A stretch of DNA of 64,000 nt from Propionibacteriaceae bacterium (GTDB lineage: Bacteria > Actinomycetota > Actinomycetes > Propionibacteriales > Propionibacteriaceae): the NCBI GenBank assembly GCA_027492545.1, contig JAPUEL010000034.1, positions 1-64,000 on the forward strand, read 5' to 3'. Both the position numbers and the translations under genes were made by a program. Below, piece by piece: positions 56,992 to 64,000 of this stretch (within the stretch, counting starts at the first letter, position 1; the number at the start of each line of letters is the position of its first letter). The notes below the pieces were generated by a model, which made no database searches, had not been told where the DNA came from, and saw nothing but the letters and a program-made list of their open reading frames with translations.

Positions 56992-57272
56992 GAGACGCAG
57001 GGTGTGCGCGAGGGTGGGGGACGGCAGGGCGGCTGCGCGCAGTGATGCCCAACCCGACGATCACCCAACTGGCGTCCCGCTTGAGCAGGCTCGAGCCAGG
57101 GCCGCCCTGCCGGCACGCGCCTGGAACCGACCACGCCACAGGCGAACTAGTGCAGGGAGACGTGAGACGAGGCCCGGGCGGCCTCAATGACCCGACCCGA
57201 GCCCGGCTCGCGGTCGAGAAGCAGACCGAGGTCAAGGGCCGCACGGGCCTCGTGTCAGGGCTCCCGGCACCG
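56992..57272 (+). repeat. 282-base structured intergenic repeat, copy B
   Basis: Second copy of the element at 26128-26409, same orientation, again between convergent genes (DUF202 and clpC). The paired arms are conserved: GCAGGGCGGC at 57024-57033 with GCCGCCCTGC at 57101-57110, and the 17-base arms at 57167-57183 and 57237-57253, with the single mismatch at the same place as in copy A. The sequence between the conserved blocks differs more. On the minus strand both copies can be read as related peptides (LLKRDAS, VIV, LGITA), but the frame is not a recognised protein. This copy is part of the 637-base gap 56857-57493. Confidence 0.8.
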
Positions 57273-57329
57273 GTGCGCGAGGCTTCGACACAGCAGCGGG
57301 CGCTCCGCGCCGCAGCTGGCTCACCCAGC

Positions 57330-57421
57330 GGGGCGGCCTCGGGTCAGGGCTCCCGGCACCAGGTGCCAGACCTGGGGCAAGTCCCCGAACCGGGCGCCAG
57401 CGGCTTCGACACAGCAGCGGG
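57330..57421 (+). repeat. Partial second copy of the element's right end, plus short direct repeats
   Basis: GTCAGGGCTCCCGGCACC occurs at 57254-57271 and again at 57343-57360, and GGCTTCGACACAGCAGCGGG at 57281-57300 and 57402-57421. The stretch thus holds a truncated duplicate of the right end of copy B and its flank. GGCACC-a-GGTGCC at 57355-57367 forms a small hairpin. Confidence 0.7.
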
Positions 57422-57449
57422 CTCCCACCCAACAAGACGCCACAACGAC

Positions 57450-57483
57450 GATCGGGGCGGACCCCAGAAGGTCCGCCCCGATC
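57450..57483 (-). terminator. Terminator of clpC
   Basis: GATCGGGGCGGACC (57450-57463) and GGTCCGCCCCGATC (57470-57483) form a perfect 14-bp stem around a 6-base loop, 10 bases after the clpC stop on the minus strand. The following minus-strand sequence is moderately T-rich. Confidence 0.85.
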
Positions 57484-57493
57484 AGGTGAGGGA

Positions 57494-60004
57494 TCAGGCT
57501 GAGGCCGCGCCGTCGCCGTCGGCCGTCCGCGCGAGCTCGGGCAGGTCCGCCTTCGCCACGCCCGTGAACTTGAAGGGCAGCTCCGCGCCCTCCTCGCTCA
57601 CGTCCACCTGGACGATCTGGCCGGCCTGAAGCTCCCCGAAGAGAATCTTCTCGGCCAGAATGTCCTCCATGTCGCGCTGAATGGCGCGACGCAGCGGGCG
57701 GGCTCCCAGAACCGGATCGAAGCCGCGCTTTGCGATCAGCGTCTTGGCCGCGGGCGTGAGCTCGATGCCCATGTCCTTGTCCTTCAGGCGCATCTCGATC
57801 TGGGCCACCATCAGGTCCACGATCCGCTCGATATCGGCCTGCGTGAGCTGATGGAAGACGACAATCTCGTCGACGCGGTTCAGGAACTCCGGACGGAAAT
57901 GCTGCTTGAGCTCGTCCGAGACCTTCGCCTTCATCTTTTCGTAGCTCGACTCCTCGTCACCCGCGCGGGAGAATCCAAGATTGACGCTCTTGGAGATGTC
58001 TCGGGATCCCAGGTTGGTGGTCATCACGATGACGGTGTTCTTGAAGTCGACGACGCGACCCTGGGCGTCCGTGAGGCGCCCCTCGTCGAGGATCTGAAGC
58101 AGGGAGTTGAAGATGTCCGGATGTGCCTTCTCGATCTCGTCGAACAGGACCACCGAGAACGGCTTGCGCCGCACCTTCTCCGTGAGCTGTCCACCCTCTT
58201 CGTACCCGACGTATCCGGGCGGGGAACCGAACATCCGGGACGCGGTGTGCTTCTCGGAGTACTCGCTCATGTCCAAGGTGATGAGAGCGTCCTCGTCGCC
58301 GAAGAGGAACTCGGTGAGGGCCTTCGTCAGCTCCGTCTTTCCGACGCCCGAGGGCCCGGCGAAGATGAACGAGCCGCTGGGGCGCTTCGGGTCCTTGAGG
58401 CCGGCGCGGGTGCGACGGATGGACCGCGACAGTGCCTTGACCGCGTCCTTCTGGCCGATGTAGCGCTTCCCCAGCTCGTCCTCCATGCGGAGCAGCCGCT
58501 GCGACTCCTCCTCGGTGAGCTTGAACACCGGGATGCCGGTCGAGCCGGAGAGCACAACGGCGATCTCCTCCTCGCCGACCACGGCGGGGATGTCGGAATC
58601 TCCCTGCTTCCAGGCCTCCTCGCGCTCGGCGCGCTGCGCGCGGAGCTTCTGCTCCTCGTCGCGCAGGCGGGCCGCCCGCTCGAAGTCCTGGGCGTCGATG
58701 GCCGCGTCCTTCTCCAGCTTGTTCGCGGCGATGGCGTCGTCGAACTCGCGGAGGTCCGGCGGGGCCGTCATGCGCTGGATACGCAGGCGGGCGCCGGCCT
58801 CGTCGATCAGGTCGATGGCCTTGTCCGGCAGGAACCTGTCCTGGATGTAGCGGTCCGCCATGGTGGCCGCCGCCACGAGGGCCTCGTCGGTGATGGTGAT
58901 GCGGTGGTGGGCCTCGTAGCGGTCCCGGAGGCCCTTGAGGATGTCCACCGTCAGCGCCACCGACGGCTCCGCCACCTGAATGGGCTGGAAGCGACGCTCC
59001 AGCGCCGCGTCCTTCTCGATGTGCTTGCGGTACTCGTCCAGCGTGGTGGCGCCGATGGTCTGCAGCTCACCGCGGGCCAGCATGGGCTTGAGGATCGAGG
59101 CCGCGTCGATGGCACCTTCTGCCGCGCCGGCCCCCACGAGGGTGTGGATCTCGTCGATGAACAGCATGATGTCGCCGCGGGTCTTGATCTCCTTGAGGAC
59201 CTTCTTGAGGCGCTCCTCGAAGTCACCGCGGTACCGGGAACCGGCCACCAGGGCGCCCAGGTCAAGGGTGTAGATCTGCTTGTCCCTCAGCGTCTCGGGC
59301 ACGTCGCCTCGGACGATGGCCTGAGCCAGGCCCTCGACCACCGCGGTCTTGCCGACGCCTGGTTCGCCGATGAGCACCGGGTTGTTCTTGGTGCGTCGGC
59401 TCAGCACGGTCATGACCCGCTCGATCTCGTGGGCACGGCCGATGACCGGGTCCAGCGCGTTCTCGCGGGCGGCCTGCGTGAGGTTGCGGCCGAACTGGTC
59501 CAGCACCTGCGAGCTGCCCTTCTCGGGGCCGGTCTCCGGGGCGCCGGACATGGATGCTTCGCGGCCCTGGTAGCCGGTGATGAGCTGCAGCACCGTGTTG
59601 CGGACGCGGTTGAGGTCCGCGCCCAGCTTGATCAGCACCTGAGCCGCGACACCCTCGCCCTCGCGGATGAGCCCGAGCAGGATGTGCTCGGTGCCGATGT
59701 AGTTGTGATTCATCTGGAGCGCCTCGCGCAGCGAGAGCTCCAGCACCTTCTTGGCGCGGGGCGTGAACGGGATGTGACCCGTGGGCACCTGCTGGCCCTG
59801 ACCGATGATCTCCTCAACCTGTTCCCGCACCGCCTCGAGGGCGATACCGAGAGATTCGAGCGCCTTCGCGGCCACACCCTCACCCTCGTGGATGAGCCCG
59901 AGCAGGATGTGCTCGGTGCCGATGAAGTTGTGGTTGAGCAGCTTCGCCTCGTCCTGGGCCAGGACGATGACGCGGCGGGCGCGATCCGTGAACCGTTCGA
60001 ACAT
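57494..60004 (-). CDS. clpC: ATP-dependent protease ATPase subunit ClpC
   Basis: ClpC (836 residues) unfolds substrates for the ClpP peptidase. Two Clp N repeats (about 1-145, [31 protein letters not shown]) precede AAA domain 1 with Walker A GEPGVGKT (213-220, Lys219), a UVR-like coiled middle domain near [20 protein letters not shown], and AAA domain 2 with GPSGVGKTE (Lys556). TAAGCT at 60059-60054 is a likely -10, leaving a 43-base leader with GGAGGG before the ATG. It lies downstream of lsr2, as in mycobacteria. Confidence 0.97.
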   Translation of the reverse strand: MFERFTDRARRVIVLAQDEAKLLNHNFIGTEHILLGLIHEGEGVAAKALESLGIALEAVREQVEEIIGQGQQVPTGHIPFTPRAKKVLELSLREALQMNHNYIGTEHILLGLIREGEGVAAQVLIKLGADLNRVRNTVLQLITGYQGREASMSGAPETGPEKGSSQVLDQFGRNLTQAARENALDPVIGRAHEIERVMTVLSRRTKNNPVLIGEPGVGKTAVVEGLAQAIVRGDVPETLRDKQIYTLDLGALVAGSRYRGDFEERLKKVLKEIKTRGDIMLFIDEIHTLVGAGAAEGAIDAASILKPMLARGELQTIGATTLDEYRKHIEKDAALERRFQPIQVAEPSVALTVDILKGLRDRYEAHHRITITDEALVAAATMADRYIQDRFLPDKAIDLIDEAGARLRIQRMTAPPDLREFDDAIAANKLEKDAAIDAQDFERAARLRDEEQKLRAQRAEREEAWKQGDSDIPAVVGEEEIAVVLSGSTGIPVFKLTEEESQRLLRMEDELGKRYIGQKDAVKALSRSIRRTRAGLKDPKRPSGSFIFAGPSGVGKTELTKALTEFLFGDEDALITLDMSEYSEKHTASRMFGSPPGYVGYEEGGQLTEKVRRKPFSVVLFDEIEKAHPDIFNSLLQILDEGRLTDAQGRVVDFKNTVIVMTTNLGSRDISKSVNLGFSRAGDEESSYEKMKAKVSDELKQHFRPEFLNRVDEIVVFHQLTQADIERIVDLMVAQIEMRLKDKDMGIELTPAAKTLIAKRGFDPVLGARPLRRAIQRDMEDILAEKILFGELQAGQIVQVDVSEEGAELPFKFTGVAKADLPELARTADGDGAASA

Positions 60005-60084
60005 GTGACTTTCCCTCCTGCGGCCCGACGACGCGCGCCGAGCAACCGCCTCTAGCTTACTGATGCCGCCGAGGGAACCAACGA

Positions 60085-60112
60085 TCCGCGGTTCACCCGC
60101 CGCGAACGCGGA
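60085..60112 (-). terminator. Possible terminator of lsr2
   Basis: TCCGCG-g-TTC (60085-60094) pairs with GAA-CGCGGA (60104-60112) to give a 9-bp bulged stem 4 bases after the lsr2 stop. It may separate lsr2 from clpC, which has its own -10 box at 60059-60054. Confidence 0.45.
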
Positions 60113-60116
60113 CGGA

Positions 60117-60440
60117 CTACTGCTGCGCGGCTTCGTAGGCGGCGACGACGTTGCCGGGCACCCGGCCGCGGTCCGAGACCTTCATTCCGTTGGCGCGTGC
60201 CCACTCGCGGACCGCGTTGGTGTCCTTGGCCGAGGAACGCGTCCCGGCCTTGCGGGCGGTCTTGCGACCCGCCTTGGTGGCCTTCTCGATGAAGGGGGCG
60301 AGCGCCGCCTCCAGCTTGCTGGCATTCTTCTCGGAGAGGTCGATGGTGTAGGCGTCGCGTCCGATCGAGAACTCGATCGTCCGGGCGTCGCCCGTGCCGT
60401 CGATGTCGTCGACGAGGAATACGCGGATCTGTCGTGCCAT
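60117..60440 (-). CDS. lsr2: Nucleoid-associated protein Lsr2
   Basis: Lsr2 (107 residues) is the actinobacterial H-NS counterpart that bridges AT-rich DNA and silences foreign genes. The N-terminal dimerisation domain starts MARQIRVFLVDDIDGT. The C-terminal DNA-binding domain has TNAVREWARANGMKVSDRGRVPGNV, with the AT-hook-like Arg91-Gly-Arg93. AAGGAG lies 6 bases before the ATG, and TAATCT at 60482-60477 is a possible -10. The neighbour clpC downstream is the usual arrangement. Confidence 0.97.
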   Translation of the reverse strand: MARQIRVFLVDDIDGTGDARTIEFSIGRDAYTIDLSEKNASKLEAALAPFIEKATKAGRKTARKAGTRSSAKDTNAVREWARANGMKVSDRGRVPGNVVAAYEAAQQ

Positions 60441-60520
60441 GAAAACTCCTTGATGGGGGGATGAGATTCCTCGAAGAGATTACCGCTTCACGGCCCCGGA
60501 AGAAAGAGGGATTGATATTC

Positions 60521-61630
60521 ATGTCTGCCACGGTGTCGTGCAGCATTGGCGGGCTTTCCCTCCCAGGGCATGAGCACGTATTTCTCGGCCCAAGACACCC
60601 CACTACCGCCGGCATGGTGCGGGTGACATATGAGGTGGCCGACGGATGCATCAGTGGGGCGGACGTCACCTCCGGATACGGACATCGCGGCGCGGAGAAA
60701 CTATTCGAGGTGCGAGATTTCAGATCCATGATCATGCTCGCGGATCGCCATGATTGGATGGCTGCGTTCAGCGGTGAATTGAGCCTGGTGCTGACTGTCG
60801 AAAATGCGATGCGCCTGACTCCCCCTCCGCGTGCCACCCTGCTGCGCACCCTGCTGGCGGAGTGCGCCCGGGTGCACAGCCACCTCGGTTTCCTCAGCTA
60901 CCTGGCCGACGGCGGGACCGCAGCCAGGTTGTGGCGCACGGTCGACGCGCTGCGCGACGCGATGCTGGCATGGACGGGCAACCGGGTGCACCCCATGCTG
61001 TGCCGGGTGGGTGGCCTCGCCTCGGACGCGCCGGACGGATGGCTGGACGCGCTGGACCCACTGCTCGACGATGTGGCCCGGCTCTCCGCGGATCTGCGGG
61101 CCACTCTCGCCGCGACCTCACGCTTCGCAGGCCTGGCGGTCCTGGACCGGGACACCTGCCTGGGGTACGGGCTCACCGGACCGGTGGCCCGCGCAGCAGG
61201 CCTGGACCTTGACCGGCGCCGGTCCGGCTACCTGGCGTACGGGGGGCTCTTCCGGCCGGTCGGCACCCGGAGCGCCGGTGACGCCGAGGCGCGCCTCTCC
61301 GTCCTGATCGACGAACTCGGCACCAGCGTCGACATGATCAGGGTGGCGCGGTCGATCGCCCACGAGACTCCGGGCGATGTGGGGATCAGGCTCTCCCGCC
61401 GGCTGAAGGTCCCGGAGGGGGAACACGCCACTGAGATCGAGGCGCCCTGGGGCATCGCCTCCTGCCTGATGGTCTCCCGCGGTGGACCGACGCCCTGGCG
61501 GGTGGGCCTGCGCACCCCGTCGTTCAGCAACCTCTCCGCCCTGGGGCGGGCCCTGGAAGGCGCCCCGACAGACAGCATCGCCGACGTGGTGGCCTCGTTG
61601 GGCTACACCGTCGGCGACGCGGACAAGTAG
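60521..61630 (+). CDS. Orphan NuoD-like (complex I 49-kDa subunit) protein
   Basis: A 369-residue homologue of NADH-quinone oxidoreductase subunit D. It keeps the fold signatures SGYGHRGAEKLFEVRDF, ARVHSHLGFLSYLA, YGLTGPVARAAGLDLDRRR and PSFSNLSALGRALEG. However EAPxGE is EAPWGI and the C-terminal DPVFGEVDR motif is replaced by GYTVGDADK, so quinone chemistry is doubtful. No other nuo gene is near. The ATG at 60521 is preceded by AGAGGG; its 5' third is less GC-rich than its surroundings. It could be a paralogue with a new role or part of a reduced complex. Confidence 0.8.
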   Translation: MSATVSCSIGGLSLPGHEHVFLGPRHPTTAGMVRVTYEVADGCISGADVTSGYGHRGAEKLFEVRDFRSMIMLADRHDWMAAFSGELSLVLTVENAMRLTPPPRATLLRTLLAECARVHSHLGFLSYLADGGTAARLWRTVDALRDAMLAWTGNRVHPMLCRVGGLASDAPDGWLDALDPLLDDVARLSADLRATLAATSRFAGLAVLDRDTCLGYGLTGPVARAAGLDLDRRRSGYLAYGGLFRPVGTRSAGDAEARLSVLIDELGTSVDMIRVARSIAHETPGDVGIRLSRRLKVPEGEHATEIEAPWGIASCLMVSRGGPTPWRVGLRTPSFSNLSALGRALEGAPTDSIADVVASLGYTVGDADK

Positions 61631-61645
61631 GAGATCAGTGGGTGC

Positions 61646-62248
61646 TCACGCCTGACGGAGCACGGGAAGGCCGTCCAGGTTGAGCTTGGCCAGGTCCACC
61701 ATCGTGGGATGCTCGTCCTGACCCCAGATGTCGTCGATGCTGGGCGAGACCCTGCGGGGCAGGTCGACGATGTTGGCCGTGTCCTCGGCCTCCAGCTCGG
61801 CGATCCGGGACTCGAGGGCCTCGATGCGTGCCTGGCGCTCGGCCACCTCCGCCCGCAGCCACACCGCGTTGCCGCGCATGGAGCTCAGTTCGGCCTTGGC
61901 CGCGCCCAGCTGGCTACGCAGCTTCGCGATGACCGACTGCAGGTTCTCCGATCGGGCGTTGAACCGGCCGATCATCGCCACCGACTCCTCGTGGAACCGC
62001 GCGGCCTGCTGCGAACGCAGCGCGATTTCGTGCTTCATGTCCAAGGCGTGCCGCTCACGCTCGACCTTGAGCTCGCGCCAGGCCACCAGGACGGCGGCGA
62101 ACGCCATCACCACCGCCACGAGCAGCCCCGCACGCACTATCCACACGTCCCCCACGAGGGAGGCGATGGAGACAGCGGTGCCCACCCCCAGGATCGTGAG
62201 CGCGAGAGTGCGCTCGGAGGACTTCTGAGAAGCGCGTCGACCAGCCAT
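61646..62248 (-). CDS. Membrane protein with long coiled coil
   Basis: A 200-residue protein with two hydrophobic helices near the N-terminus (about 15-58), then a coiled coil from about 60 to 155 (WRELKVERERHALDMKHEIA, ERQARIEALESRIAELEAED) and an acidic tail ending in LNLDGLPVLRQA. It follows DUF3180 and folK on the same strand, as a comparable protein does in mycobacteria. The ATG at 62248 is chosen; GTG 62257 is an alternative. The function, perhaps at the division site or the envelope, is unknown. Confidence 0.75.
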   Translation of the reverse strand: MAGRRASQKSSERTLALTILGVGTAVSIASLVGDVWIVRAGLLVAVVMAFAAVLVAWRELKVERERHALDMKHEIALRSQQAARFHEESVAMIGRFNARSENLQSVIAKLRSQLGAAKAELSSMRGNAVWLRAEVAERQARIEALESRIAELEAEDTANIVDLPRRVSPSIDDIWGQDEHPTMVDLAKLNLDGLPVLRQA

Positions 62249-62307
62249 GCCGCCCACAGTAAGCCGCGGTGGACGCTCTCCCCGTCAGGCGCGTGGGCGT
62301 GTCGCCA

Positions 62308-62802
62308 TCAAGCGGGCGAAGTGATCCCGCCGCCCGGGGTCTCGTCGTCACCCTCGTCGTCATGGACGACGCAGGCCCGCTCGAGCAGGGCGCCTGCCCC
62401 CGCCAGCAGGAGGGACGCGACGATGGTCGCCGCGCCCTGGATCACCCGAGCCGAGGGAAGGGGCGCGTCGAACAGCTGCAGGTAGCGGGCCACGTACACC
62501 ACATGGGCCCCGGCCAGGACGGCGCCGGTCATGATCATGGACTTGCCGATCGCGAGCGCCGCCACCGACTCGGGCGGCTCGACCCGGTGCTGCTCGATGC
62601 GCCGGGGCAGGATCCTCGCGTAGACGGCGACACCGACCGCGAGCACGAGCATCAGGATTGGCACGGACCACGGCACCACCGGGGGGAACGAGCCCGCGGC
62701 CCCGAAGGCGAGGAGGATGAGCGCGCAGACCACGGCGCCCGCGAGCACCGAGATGACGGCCTGACGGGCGGTGGTCAGGCCGAGGCGTGGTCCCTCGCTC
62801 AA
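62308..62802 (-). CDS. DUF3180 family membrane protein
   Basis: A 164-residue protein with four hydrophobic helices of the actinobacterial DUF3180 family, beginning LSEGPRLGLTTARQAVISVL. The start is a TTG at 62802 overlapping the folK stop (TTGA), an unusual but well-supported coupling, as no other start keeps the N-terminal family segment. Genes of this family regularly follow folK. Function is unknown. Confidence 0.83.
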   Translation of the reverse strand: MSEGPRLGLTTARQAVISVLAGAVVCALILLAFGAAGSFPPVVPWSVPILMLVLAVGVAVYARILPRRIEQHRVEPPESVAALAIGKSMIMTGAVLAGAHVVYVARYLQLFDAPLPSARVIQGAATIVASLLLAGAGALLERACVVHDDEGDDETPGGGITSPA

Positions 62803-63362
62803 AATCCCGTGGCAGCCGTCACCACGACGTCGTCGCGGCGGGTCACCGTCGAGGTGTCCAGCTCCTCGACCAGGTCCGCTATGGGCCCGTGGCCGGCGAT
62901 CTCGGCATTGGGGTCGATGTCCAGCCACGGCACCAGGACGAACGCCCGCTCGTGGGCGCGCGGGTGTGGCAGCTCGATGCTGTCCTCGGAGATCCGCTTG
63001 CCCACCATGATGATGTCGATGTCCAGCGTGCGGGGCCCGTGCCGCAACTCGCGGGTGCGGCCGAAGTTCTCCTCGATGGCCTGCGCCCGGTCGAGCAGCG
63101 TGAGCGGCTCGAGCGTGGACTCGGCCACGACGATGAGGTTGAGGAAGTCGTCCTGGTCCTGGACGTCCCCGTGCGGCTTGGTCTCGTAGACCGGGGAGAC
63201 GTCCACCAGGATCAGGTCCGGCGTCTCCGCCAGGTAGTCCACCGCCTCCTGGAGGATCGCGGCCGAATCCCCCATGTTTGATCCGAGGCTCAACACCACT
63301 TTCGAGATGGGGCGCAGATTGCCCAGCGTGTCGACATCGATATCGAATGGTCCGTTAGTCAT
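62799..63362 (-). CDS. folK: Hydroxymethyldihydropterin pyrophosphokinase
   Basis: FolK (187 residues) activates 6-hydroxymethyl-7,8-dihydropterin with ATP for folate synthesis. After an N-terminal extension of about 20 residues, SKVVLSLGSNMGDSAAILQEA is the family opening, with VSPVYETKPHG, DFLNLIVVAES and the signature GPRTLDIDIIMVG plus LPHPRAHERAFVLVP. The ATG at 63362 lies inside the folB end (8-base overlap). It is between folB and DUF3180. Confidence 0.95.
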   Translation of the reverse strand: MTNGPFDIDVDTLGNLRPISKVVLSLGSNMGDSAAILQEAVDYLAETPDLILVDVSPVYETKPHGDVQDQDDFLNLIVVAESTLEPLTLLDRAQAIEENFGRTRELRHGPRTLDIDIIMVGKRISEDSIELPHPRAHERAFVLVPWLDIDPNAEIAGHGPIADLVEELDTSTVTRRDDVVVTAATGF

Positions 63363-63711
63363 CTCTACTCCTGCTGATCGTGACGGCAACATCCGTGAAG
63401 GTCTGGCTCAGGGGCGCGAAGGGCTTGTGCACCGTGACCGTGACGCGCTCCACTCTGCCATGGACCAGGCACCTGTGAGCAATCTCCCCAGCCACCGTCT
63501 CAATGAGGTTGCGGGGTTCGCCGGTGATCACCGACTCAACCATCGACGCGACGTCCGCGTAGCTGACCGTGTCGTCCAGTTCGTCGGAGCTGGTCTCCAG
63601 CGGCAACTCCAGCACCACGTCGACGACGAAGGGTTGACCCTCGCGGCGCTCGTGGGGGAAGACCCCGTGAAACCCCGTCGCGGTGAGTCCGGTGAGCGTG
63701 ATGCGGTCGAT
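63355..63711 (-). CDS. folB: Dihydroneopterin aldolase, probable ATC start
   Basis: FolB (about 118 residues) converts dihydroneopterin to the pterin used by FolK. The full family N-terminus IDRITLTGLTATGFHGVFPHE is encoded, but no ATG, GTG or TTG exists between the in-frame stop upstream and this region. AAGGGG lies 6 bases before an ATC at 63711 where homologues begin with ATG, so ATC is the likely start, or the ATG has been lost. The next GTG (63618) would delete a third of the fold. Later motifs are VSYADVASMVE and NLIETVAGEIA. Confidence 0.85.
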   Translation of the reverse strand: MDRITLTGLTATGFHGVFPHERREGQPFVVDVVLELPLETSSDELDDTVSYADVASMVESVITGEPRNLIETVAGEIAHRCLVHGRVERVTVTVHKPFAPLSQTFTDVAVTISRSRDD

Positions 63712-63780
63712 CGTGGTCCCCTTTCGGTTGAGTCGACCCTACCGCACGCCCCTCGGACGTCCGGCCGGGTCCGGCTTGGT

Positions 63781-64000
63781 TCAGCCCAGGACGACGGGAG
63801 CCTCGTGGCGGAGCCGTCGGGCCACCGCGATCGCGTCGCCCTGCCCCTGGACGTCGTGTGTCCGCACCGCCCACACACGGTGCAGGGCGGACCAGAAGGA
63901 GATCGCGGCCGTGGCAGCGTCCCGCCCCGCGGGCTCCCTCCCGCCGAGCAACTCGCCAAGGAAAGCCTTCCGCGACGCCCCGACGAGGACGCGATGCCCC
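63781..64000 (-). CDS. folP: Dihydropteroate synthase, C-terminal part
   Basis: The last 72 codons of folP; the gene continues past the window end. FolP joins pterin pyrophosphate to p-aminobenzoate. The conserved phosphate-binding VLVGASRKAFLGELLGGRE and the terminal VRTHDVQGQGDAIAVARRL are visible. It is upstream of folB, separated by 69 bases, in the common folP-folB-folK order. Confidence 0.93.
   Translation of the reverse strand, partial: GHRVLVGASRKAFLGELLGGREPAGRDAATAAISFWSALHRVWAVRTHDVQGQGDAIAVARRLRHEAPVVLG

Noticed and set aside
56842-57421. Repeats after the DUF202 gene as a CRISPR array
   Set aside because: The 24-base units are directly adjacent without spacers, the other repeats are few and unevenly spaced, and no cas genes are present.
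57851-60055. 734-codon plus-strand frame opposite clpC
   Set aside because: Shadow frame; clpC is certain and the composition is that of its complement.

Overview
The window is chromosomal DNA from a very GC-rich actinobacterium, most likely of the Propionibacteriaceae or a close relative. Several markers of that phylum occur together: mycothiol enzymes (mshD, mtr), the nucleoid protein Lsr2 next to clpC, the nitrogen regulator GlnR, the 33-residue ribosomal protein bS22, DUF3151, a CobA-HemD fusion, and frequent GTG/TTG starts. Genes are tightly packed and very often overlap by 1 or 4 bases (ATGA, GTGA, TTGA, TAGTG). At least eleven genes appear to be read from leaderless transcripts, with a TANNNT box 6-7 bases before the start codon. 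No tRNA, rRNA, CRISPR array, prophage or insertion sequence was found, so most of the window reads as stable core genome.

Layout: 50-3670 (minus) carries purD, a small membrane protein, a frameshifted small gene, purA and a zinc-ribbon thioredoxin. 3840-6189 is the PTS-dependent dihydroxyacetone kinase operon dhaKLM. 6262-10927 holds a DUF3151 gene, typA, a PadR regulator behind a perfect 18-bp-arm palindrome, and a SatD-type cluster. 10935-17166 holds a polyphosphate kinase 2 fused to an arsenate-reductase-like phosphatase, tpx, an acyltransferase, ygfZ, nitrobindin, dtd and a discoidin-like membrane protein. 17260-26040 is a nutrient block: glnR-mshD-ppk1-mutT1, then pstSCAB behind a candidate PHO box.

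26447-36676 holds a sucrase/ferredoxin-like protein, a GH3 lipoprotein, mycothione reductase, an SDR, a sigma-like/GerMN fusion, and the system II cytochrome c maturation operon resA-ccdA-resB-ccsB. 36687-40619 has hemD, a glutaredoxin-like gene, bS22, proC and asd. 40737-45295 has a universal stress protein, paired fluoride channels, a CPBP membrane protein, proline dehydrogenase, a TIM-barrel protein and a VOC protein. 45403-51493 has radA and disA separated by a MerR-HEAT regulator, a convergent HEAT protein and an ABC1 kinase. 51549-55351 is a TPP riboswitch followed by thiBPQ. 55338-64000 has a phospholipid synthase, two DUF202 proteins, clpC, lsr2, an orphan NuoD-like protein, two membrane proteins and the folate genes folK, folB and folP (cut by the window end).

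The least explained sequence is a 282-base element present twice in the same orientation (26128-26409 and 56992-57272). Both copies sit in gaps between convergent genes and both keep the same two long inverted repeats. It has no recognised function and is the best candidate here for something undescribed. Other unusual items are the PPK2-phosphatase fusion, the sigma-like/TM/GerMN fusion, the MerR-HEAT and HEAT gene pair, and the NuoD-like gene with no other complex I genes around it.
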